Source: HyVt-337 sp964428895 (lineage in GTDB: Bacteria; Planctomycetota; Phycisphaerae; SM23-33). Taken from it: DNA of 58,091 nt. Numbering within the stretch: position 1 is the stretch's first letter; each line of letters begins with the position of its first letter. The position numbers and the translations under genes are program-made. The notes beneath the pieces are model-generated. The model saw nothing but the letters and a program-made list of their open reading frames with translations. It ran no database searches and was not told the origin of the DNA. This document shows, piece after piece, positions 53,042 through 58,091 of the stretch. Location of the stretch: NCBI GenBank assembly GCA_964428895.1, contig CAYRZU010000013.1, positions 1-58,091 on the forward strand. The letters run 5' to 3'.

Positions 53042-54850
53042 CTAAGACTTCCGAACCATGCCGGATTTGAGGGGCTTGTAACGACAGGCCTTGATCCACT
53101 CGTTGAGTTGGCGTTCGAGGTCGGCGGCGATCTGCGGCGAGGTGTCGATGATGTTGGTCTGCTCGGCCGGGTCGCGCTTCATGTCGTAGAGCTCGCGACA
53201 GTAGTCGCTCTTGATCTGGGCGACCTCGAACAGACGCCGGAAGCGGTCGCCGATGTTACCGACCAGCCGTTCCGGGCGTTTACAGAACGGGGCGAGCCGG
53301 ATGAACTTGTAGCGATCCGTGGTGGCTGAGAAGTGTTCGTAGTTGTACCACTTCTCATGGTGCGTGTGCGCGAAGACGATCGGCCAGCCCTTCTTACGTC
53401 TGCCCTGGATGCGGGGGAGGAGGCTGGTTCCGTCGACGGAGGCCGGGATCGGCAGTGAGCAGAGGTCCAGGATCGTCGGCATGATGTCGGCCGTCTGAGC
53501 CAGCCCCGGCACGGTCGCCCGCTTGGGCAGCACGCCCGGCAGGGCCATGATCAGCGGGACGCGGGTGATCTCGTTATAGAGGTTGAGTTTCTTCTCGTAG
53601 AAGCCGTGCTCGGCGAACTCGCTGCCGTGATCGCTCGTGACGACGATCAGCGTGTTGTCCAGCACGCCGAGCTGTTCGAGCTGGTCGAGAATCTTGCCGA
53701 GGTAGTGATCGGCGTAGGTGACCTGGCCCTCGTACTTGTTGACGTACGAGCCGCCCCACATCGAGCCGAACGGCTCGCTGGCGGCGAACGGCTCGTGCGT
53801 GTCGTTGGTGTGCAGGTAGAGGAAGAACGGTTTGCCCAGGCTCCCGAGGAGGCCTTGGCCGATCGCTTCGGGCGTCAGCTCCATCATGTTGTTGAAGGGG
53901 TAGACGGTGGTGTAGCTCCGCATGCCGCGAGCAAAGCCATATTCCCACCCGCCGCCGTAGCCGTTCTGGTTGCCGACGCCGTAGGTCATGTAGCCGGCCT
54001 CGGCGAAGACTTCCGCCAGCATCGTGAATTGCTTGGCGAGCTCCCGCGGCCGACTGAGGTATATCTGCCCGTGCTTGATCGGGTACGCCCCGGTCAGCAG
54101 CGTGGTGTGTTGGGGTAAGGTCCAGCCGCAGTTGACGACACAGTTGTCGAACTTCACGCCGCGGCGAGCGAGGCCGTCCACCGTGGGCGAGAGCTTCTTG
54201 TGATGGCCCATGCAGTGGAGGAAGTCGCGGCGTTGGGTGTCCAGGGAGACCAATACGACGTTGTATGGGCCTTCCGCGGTGGCGCGTTTGGGGGCGGCCT
54301 TGACCTTCGCGGCGAGCTTGGCGGGCATGCCGCCGACGCGGACGACCTCAATGGCCGAGATGCGGGCCCCATTGTGCATGGGCAGCGATTGTCCGATGCA
54401 CTCGACCTCCAGCTTCCCGCGGGTGACGTCGACGGTGACGACCTTCTCGTATTCGGTGTTGGCTCCGGCGTCGTCGAAAATGTTGAAGTGGTTCAGGACG
54501 GGCTTGCCCTGCACGCGGACCTGCTGCTTTTCGGCATCGCTGCTCGTCCAGTAGGTCTCGGCGAACAGCAGTCGTACGTGATAACGGCCGTTGGGGACAT
54601 CGAACCGATACCGCAGCCGCTCGCCCTGGCGCATCGATTGGAACAACTCGATCTTTTCGATGCAGGCGACGTCCTCTGTGCTGGTGAGGATATCGGTCGT
54701 GGCTGAGTCCAGGCAGCCCCAACTCCCGGCGACGTATTCGTGGTCGCCCGACCAGGTCTTGCCCGACCAATCGACCAGTTCCGGCCCGCCGACGTTGACG
54801 CGAATTTCGAAGGTGTCGGCCTTGAGCGTGGCCTTCTTGGATGTGGCCAT
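53042..54850 (-). CDS. Malectin-like plus sulfatase-fold hydrolase with Thr at the nucleophile position
   Basis: A 602-residue protein. A malectin-like carbohydrate-binding domain lies at about 14-172 (FEIRVNVGG, GDHEYVAGSWG, FDVPNGRYHVRLLFAETYW). The alkaline phosphatase/sulfatase-fold domain follows from about 195 (YNVVLVSLDTQRRDFL). The site that in sulfatases is C/S-x-P-x-R reads TLPQH (Thr244), so no formylglycine can form; Thr is the nucleophile in some phosphatase-type members. TSDHGSEFAEHG holds the usual metal residues. No signal peptide is seen from the start at 54850, which GGAGA precedes, implying a cytoplasmic enzyme. A phospho- or phosphonoester hydrolase is more likely than a classical sulfatase. 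Confidence 0.8.
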   Translation of the reverse strand: MATSKKATLKADTFEIRVNVGGPELVDWSGKTWSGDHEYVAGSWGCLDSATTDILTSTEDVACIEKIELFQSMRQGERLRYRFDVPNGRYHVRLLFAETYWTSSDAEKQQVRVQGKPVLNHFNIFDDAGANTEYEKVVTVDVTRGKLEVECIGQSLPMHNGARISAIEVVRVGGMPAKLAAKVKAAPKRATAEGPYNVVLVSLDTQRRDFLHCMGHHKKLSPTVDGLARRGVKFDNCVVNCGWTLPQHTTLLTGAYPIKHGQIYLSRPRELAKQFTMLAEVFAEAGYMTYGVGNQNGYGGGWEYGFARGMRSYTTVYPFNNMMELTPEAIGQGLLGSLGKPFFLYLHTNDTHEPFAASEPFGSMWGGSYVNKYEGQVTYADHYLGKILDQLEQLGVLDNTLIVVTSDHGSEFAEHGFYEKKLNLYNEITRVPLIMALPGVLPKRATVPGLAQTADIMPTILDLCSLPIPASVDGTSLLPRIQGRRKKGWPIVFAHTHHEKWYNYEHFSATTDRYKFIRLAPFCKRPERLVGNIGDRFRRLFEVAQIKSDYCRELYDMKRDPAEQTNIIDTSPQIAADLERQLNEWIKACRYKPLKSGMVRKS

Positions 54851-54917
54851 AACGTCTCCTTTGCTTGGCGCGGCAAGGCTAGCCTGATACGCTCGGCGAA
54901 ACAAGGAGACTCCCCCA

Positions 54918-56021
54918 ATGACGACCGACGCACCGACGTTGCGTGACAGTGTTCTTGACGCCCTGCGGACCAAGAAACCCCAGCGCGACCAATTCATGCC
55001 GCTGTGCTTCTTCGACTACTTCACGCCCATGCCCGGCTATAGCGACGCCGCCAACGAGCTCGAGTTCCGCGCGAACTTCTACGAATCCATCGGCGCGACC
55101 TTTATGGACTGGTGCGGGGGCAACGCCTACACCCACGAACGGGATTCGTCGGTCACGATCACCACTGCCGAAGAGAATGACGGCCTCCGGGCCATCGAGA
55201 CCTTCACCACGCCGGTTGGTGAGCTGACGCAGGTGGTCGAACGTCGGCCGGACCTCAATGCCGGGTTCATCGTCAAGCCCATGCTGGAAACCGAAGACGA
55301 CCTCCGTCCCTATCGATACATCCTGGAGGCCGAGACCACCGTTGCCACGCCCGATGCCGCCCAGGCCTGGCTGGACACCGTCGGCGGGCGTGGCATCGGC
55401 ATGCAGCCGGGCTGCAATCAGCCGTTCCATCGTTTGATGTATTCGTTCGGGCCCGAGAAGTTCCTAGTGATGGCGATGGAAGGACTCTCGGACGCGGTGC
55501 TGGACCTGTTTCCGCTGGTTCACGCCAAGGGCCTGGCCGAAGCGAAGATCTTGGCCGACTCGCCGATTCAGGTGATCAACCACCAGGCCAGTTGGGACAT
55601 CGGCCAGCTCAGCCCGGCGCTGTTCGCCGAGTACTACGTGCCGTACTTGAAGGAATACACCGACATCCTCCACGAAACCGGCACGCTCTCGGGCGACCAC
55701 ATTTCCGGCCACGACGTGATCCCGTTCGCCGAGCAGTTCGAGGCGTCCGGCATGGACTTTCTGTATGGGATCAACCTTACGCCCGATAGCGCCGCGGGCC
55801 TGCGCGACCTGGCCGACCGGTGGGTGGGGCAACTGCTGATGGTCCAGGGCGTGGACCCCATGGCCCTGTGGTACGACAGCGCCGAGGTCAGTCGGGCCAA
55901 GATGGAAGGCTTCCGAGAGACCTTTGGCGACCGCAAGCAGATCTGGGGCACGGCCGACGCCGCCATCGCCGGCACGCCGACGGAGACGCTTCAGATGGCG
56001 GTGGAGATTCTGGCGCGGTAG
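54918..56021 (+). CDS. UroD-superfamily protein (uroporphyrinogen decarboxylase/methyltransferase-like)
   Basis: A 367-residue TIM-barrel protein of the URO-D superfamily, which includes heme-pathway HemE and corrinoid-coupled methyltransferases such as MtaA. Blocks such as CFFDYFTPMPGY, SFGPEKFLVMAMEG, DILHETGTLSGDHISGHD and GINLTPDSAAGLRDLA fit the non-HemE branch; planctomycetes carry many such proteins of unknown role. HemE is unlikely because the N-terminal Arg-rich loop is absent. AAGGAG precedes the ATG. It is divergent from the malectin-sulfatase-fold gene across 67 bases. A methyl transfer role would pair it with the MttB-like gene; this is speculative. Confidence 0.72.
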   Translation: MTTDAPTLRDSVLDALRTKKPQRDQFMPLCFFDYFTPMPGYSDAANELEFRANFYESIGATFMDWCGGNAYTHERDSSVTITTAEENDGLRAIETFTTPVGELTQVVERRPDLNAGFIVKPMLETEDDLRPYRYILEAETTVATPDAAQAWLDTVGGRGIGMQPGCNQPFHRLMYSFGPEKFLVMAMEGLSDAVLDLFPLVHAKGLAEAKILADSPIQVINHQASWDIGQLSPALFAEYYVPYLKEYTDILHETGTLSGDHISGHDVIPFAEQFEASGMDFLYGINLTPDSAAGLRDLADRWVGQLLMVQGVDPMALWYDSAEVSRAKMEGFRETFGDRKQIWGTADAAIAGTPTETLQMAVEILAR

Positions 56022-56027
56022 GAGGCG

Positions 56028-57371
56028 CTAGGGTCGCTTCAGGTCGGTCAGCAACTGCCGGATGGCGTTCTTGATGATGGTTTCGCTCGACGCATCCGGT
56101 CGCAGGACCCAGTGGTTGTCGAGGTGGTTACCGTTTGGGCCGGCTTCGTAGTCGATGGATGCGTTGCGTTCGTAGTCGGCGCCCGTGGCGACGTAGCCGA
56201 ATCCGCCTTCGCTGTAACCCAGTACGATGGTGTGCTTGAAGGGGGAGACTCTATCGGCGTAGAGCTGATACTCCACGAACGTTTCATAGGGCAGGCTCAA
56301 GACGCACAGATCGTTGCCGATGGCGACCGCTCGCATGGGATACTCGACGAGGCGGGGGATGTCGCCTTCTTCGGCTTTGGCCAGGAGTTTCTCGAATCGC
56401 TTGTCGCCTTCGTTGGCGGCCATCATCTGTTTGACTTCGTCGACGCTTGGGGGCTCCCGGAGCGGAAACCGAACGGTTCGGTTCGCGGCCCTGACGGCGC
56501 CCGGTGACAGGTCTACGGGCTTGTTGCTGACGGCGAGGGTGGTGGCGAAGTCATAGCCGATCCGTTCGCAGGCGTCGATGCCGCCTCGCAAGGGGTACAT
56601 GTTGGCGTCGCCCCCGCAGCCCTGACCGAACATAAACACGCCCTCCAACGGCCGTTGCCCGCCGGCGGTGACGATGTCCTTCATGTTGCGGATGGTCACG
56701 CCGGGAACGTCGGCGCTGATCAGGTCGGACGATTCATGGACGACGACCGGATGGGCCGCGTAGGTGAACAGGAAGGCGATCCGTTTGTTGTCCTCGAGGC
56801 CGTACGCGCCGAGCGTGTCCGACCACGCCGCATGGGGGCCGGTGGCGTTGGGCATCATCCAGATGTCGCCGTTGCCCGCCGGCAAGCGGCGGTTGAAGCC
56901 CACCTGCACCGGAATGCGCGATACGCGAAGGTTGGCCGGTCGACGGGCTTGGTCGGCGTCGGTGGCGACGGCCACGAACTGCGTAACCATCCATTCGTGC
57001 CAGGGCAGGCCCTCCCAGGTCGCGCCGCCGCCGGAGCGGGGGCGCGTGTTATGGGTGTGGCTGGCGTTGATGATGATATTGGCCTCGTCGATGCCGGTGG
57101 CCTCGTGGACCTTCGCTCGGATGTCCGCGGCAGTTTCACGGCCGATGACGATCAGATCGGCGGTGAGGATGGCGATTCGTTCCTGCCCGTCGGAAACGAC
57201 CACCGCCCGGACGTACAGATCGTCATGGATGGCGGAGGGGTCTTTGGTGGGGGTAATGACGGCCTCGGCGGCCCCGGCTGACATGACGACGGGCGCAGCC
57301 GGTTCGCAGCCGGTCAGCGCCGTGCAGGCAATGGCGATTAGGACGAGGGACAACACGATCTGCGATTTCAC
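56028..57371 (-). CDS. Neutral ceramidase-like lipoprotein
   Basis: A 447-residue protein with a lipoprotein signal (LVLIAIACTALTGC; Cys about 22). The mature part matches the N-terminal domain of the neutral/alkaline ceramidase family: AEAVITPTKD, DDLYVRAVVV, ILTADLIVIGRETA, NIIINASHTHNTRP (zinc His), YAAHPVVVHES and FGQGCGGDANMYP. The C-terminal domain of full ceramidases is lost. Many planctomycete relatives are unlikely to act on ceramide and may hydrolyse other amides or esters. The start is GTG at 57371, 8 bases after GGAG; the longer frame from 57416 is less likely. Confidence 0.8.
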   Translation of the reverse strand: MKSQIVLSLVLIAIACTALTGCEPAAPVVMSAGAAEAVITPTKDPSAIHDDLYVRAVVVSDGQERIAILTADLIVIGRETAADIRAKVHEATGIDEANIIINASHTHNTRPRSGGGATWEGLPWHEWMVTQFVAVATDADQARRPANLRVSRIPVQVGFNRRLPAGNGDIWMMPNATGPHAAWSDTLGAYGLEDNKRIAFLFTYAAHPVVVHESSDLISADVPGVTIRNMKDIVTAGGQRPLEGVFMFGQGCGGDANMYPLRGGIDACERIGYDFATTLAVSNKPVDLSPGAVRAANRTVRFPLREPPSVDEVKQMMAANEGDKRFEKLLAKAEEGDIPRLVEYPMRAVAIGNDLCVLSLPYETFVEYQLYADRVSPFKHTIVLGYSEGGFGYVATGADYERNASIDYEAGPNGNHLDNHWVLRPDASSETIIKNAIRQLLTDLKRP

Positions 57372-57385
57372 AATGGCTGCTCCAA

Positions 57386-57423
57386 GTAGGGAGGGCTGTG
57401 CCCGCCGCTGATGCACGCCCTAC
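57386..57423. repeat. Imperfect member of the GTAGGG palindrome family
   Basis: GTAGGG (57386-57391) and CCCTAC (57418-57423) bracket an imperfect stem containing GCACGCCCTAC, between the GH39-like and ceramidase-like genes. Confidence 0.4.
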
Positions 57424-57426
57424 GGG

Positions 57427-58091
57427 TCATTTCCTTAAGACGACCAGCGACACGCCGCATGGCGGCAGGGAAACGGTCGTGGTGAAGGCTTGGCCGTCAA
57501 TGGTCACCGCGGCCGGTGGATCGAGACATTCTAGGGACTCCCTAGCCGATATCGCCGCCGCCTGCTGGGCCGTGGGTTGATAGGGTGATCCCTGTTTCAC
57601 CCACGCCGCGTGGGCGTTGCTGTGGGCGTGGTCGATGCGGTAGTGCTCAACTGTCATCTCGCCGTTCGCGAGGCCGTCGATGGCGAGTTCAACCGCGACC
57701 TCCTCGGGCGATTCGTTCGGATCGCCGCTGAAGCGGACGAGCATCACTTGCACGGATCCATCCTCGCTCCGCGCCGCCAGGCCGCTGATGGTCCGATCGG
57801 CCTCGCTGCTGACGAGCCGGATGCGCTGGTCGCCGAGTCTATTCAGCAAGTCGTAACCGTTGACGAGCGGCTGGCGGAAGCCGGAATAGCTGCTGACGAG
57901 GCATCGTCCGCCGTTGAAGTCGCGGCCGGTCTCGGTGTTTCGTCCGCCGGCGGGGCACCAGGCGAGCACGTCGGCCTTGAGATAGGGGTAGTGGTCCTTG
58001 AGGAAGCATATCTCGCTGACCAGCTTGCACAGGAACGCGGGGGCGTATTCGTTGTCGCGATGGACCAGATGGGGCAGGGGGCCCATGCCGC
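57427..58091 (-). CDS. GH39-like glycosidase, C-terminal part, cut by the right edge
   Basis: The last about 221 residues of a minus-strand gene whose start lies beyond the window; the frame is open at the edge. NGYDLLNRLGDQRI, VSSEADRTISGLAAR, YRIDHAHSNAHAAWVKQGSPYQPTA and the end SLPPCGVSLVVLRK match the C-terminal beta domain of GH39 beta-xylosidase/iduronidase-like enzymes. An ATG at 58086 is inside the domain and should not be taken as the start. The catalytic barrel is not visible, so the specificity is unknown. Confidence 0.75.
   Translation of the reverse strand, partial: GMGPLPHLVHRDNEYAPAFLCKLVSEICFLKDHYPYLKADVLAWCPAGGRNTETGRDFNGGRCLVSSYSGFRQPLVNGYDLLNRLGDQRIRLVSSEADRTISGLAARSEDGSVQVMLVRFSGDPNESPEEVAVELAIDGLANGEMTVEHYRIDHAHSNAHAAWVKQGSPYQPTAQQAAAISARESLECLDPPAAVTIDGQAFTTTVSLPPCGVSLVVLRK

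Noticed and set aside
54850..54997. Upstream extension of the sulfatase-fold gene to 54997
   Set aside because: It would overlap the start of the divergent UroD-like gene and has no SD, while GGAGA precedes 54850.

Overview
The window is GC-rich (clearly above 60% by eye), gene-dense DNA from a Gram-negative-type (diderm) bacterium. LptF/LptG, an MlaE permease, several pseudopilins carrying the prepilin N-terminal signal, a sulfatase-fold enzyme, a ceramidase-like lipoprotein, a GH29 array and tandem Gfo/Idh/MocA and UroD-like genes together suggest a planctomycete, most likely Phycisphaerae-like. This placement is inference from gene content; no rRNA gene is present to confirm it. I saw no rRNA, tRNA, CRISPR array, insertion sequence or prophage.

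Positions 1 to about 30,000 are mostly housekeeping. In order they hold: a secreted protein cut by the left edge; rsmE and a degenerate GT2; the lptF-lptG pair; a tyrosine phosphatase; an unusual mutS2; lemA-htpX with a membrane protein and an amidase lipoprotein; tilS-mlaE-Mpo1-like; a polytopic membrane protein; a small Cys-rich gene overlapping a Xer recombinase; an orphan HicB; FmdB; a CysE-type acetyltransferase; a pseudopilin divergent from a TPR-like membrane protein; purD; a PilZ protein; the pyrR-pyrB-pyrC operon; a second pseudopilin; and a radical SAM/SPASM protein.

Positions about 30,200 to the right edge form a glycan catabolism island: four tandem GH29 fucosidase-like genes, a PHP hydrolase, a small lipoprotein, L-rhamnose isomerase, an MttB-like methyltransferase, a 1039-residue GH106-like glycosidase, a secreted protein, a GH28-like beta-helix enzyme, a TIM-barrel isomerase followed by three Gfo/Idh/MocA oxidoreductases, a divergent GH38-like enzyme coupled to an EamA transporter, a malectin plus sulfatase-fold protein, a UroD-like protein, a ceramidase-like lipoprotein and the C-terminus of a GH39-like glycosidase.

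Nearly all the sugar-cleaving enzymes lack a visible export signal. The island therefore looks like cytoplasmic processing of imported oligosaccharides rich in fucose, rhamnose and probably uronic acid, mannose and methyl or acid-ester groups. Oxidation by the Gfo/Idh enzymes and methyl transfer by MttB/UroD-like enzymes may complement hydrolysis. Short palindromic intergenic repeats with GTAGGG/CCCTAC ends lie between several of the island genes.
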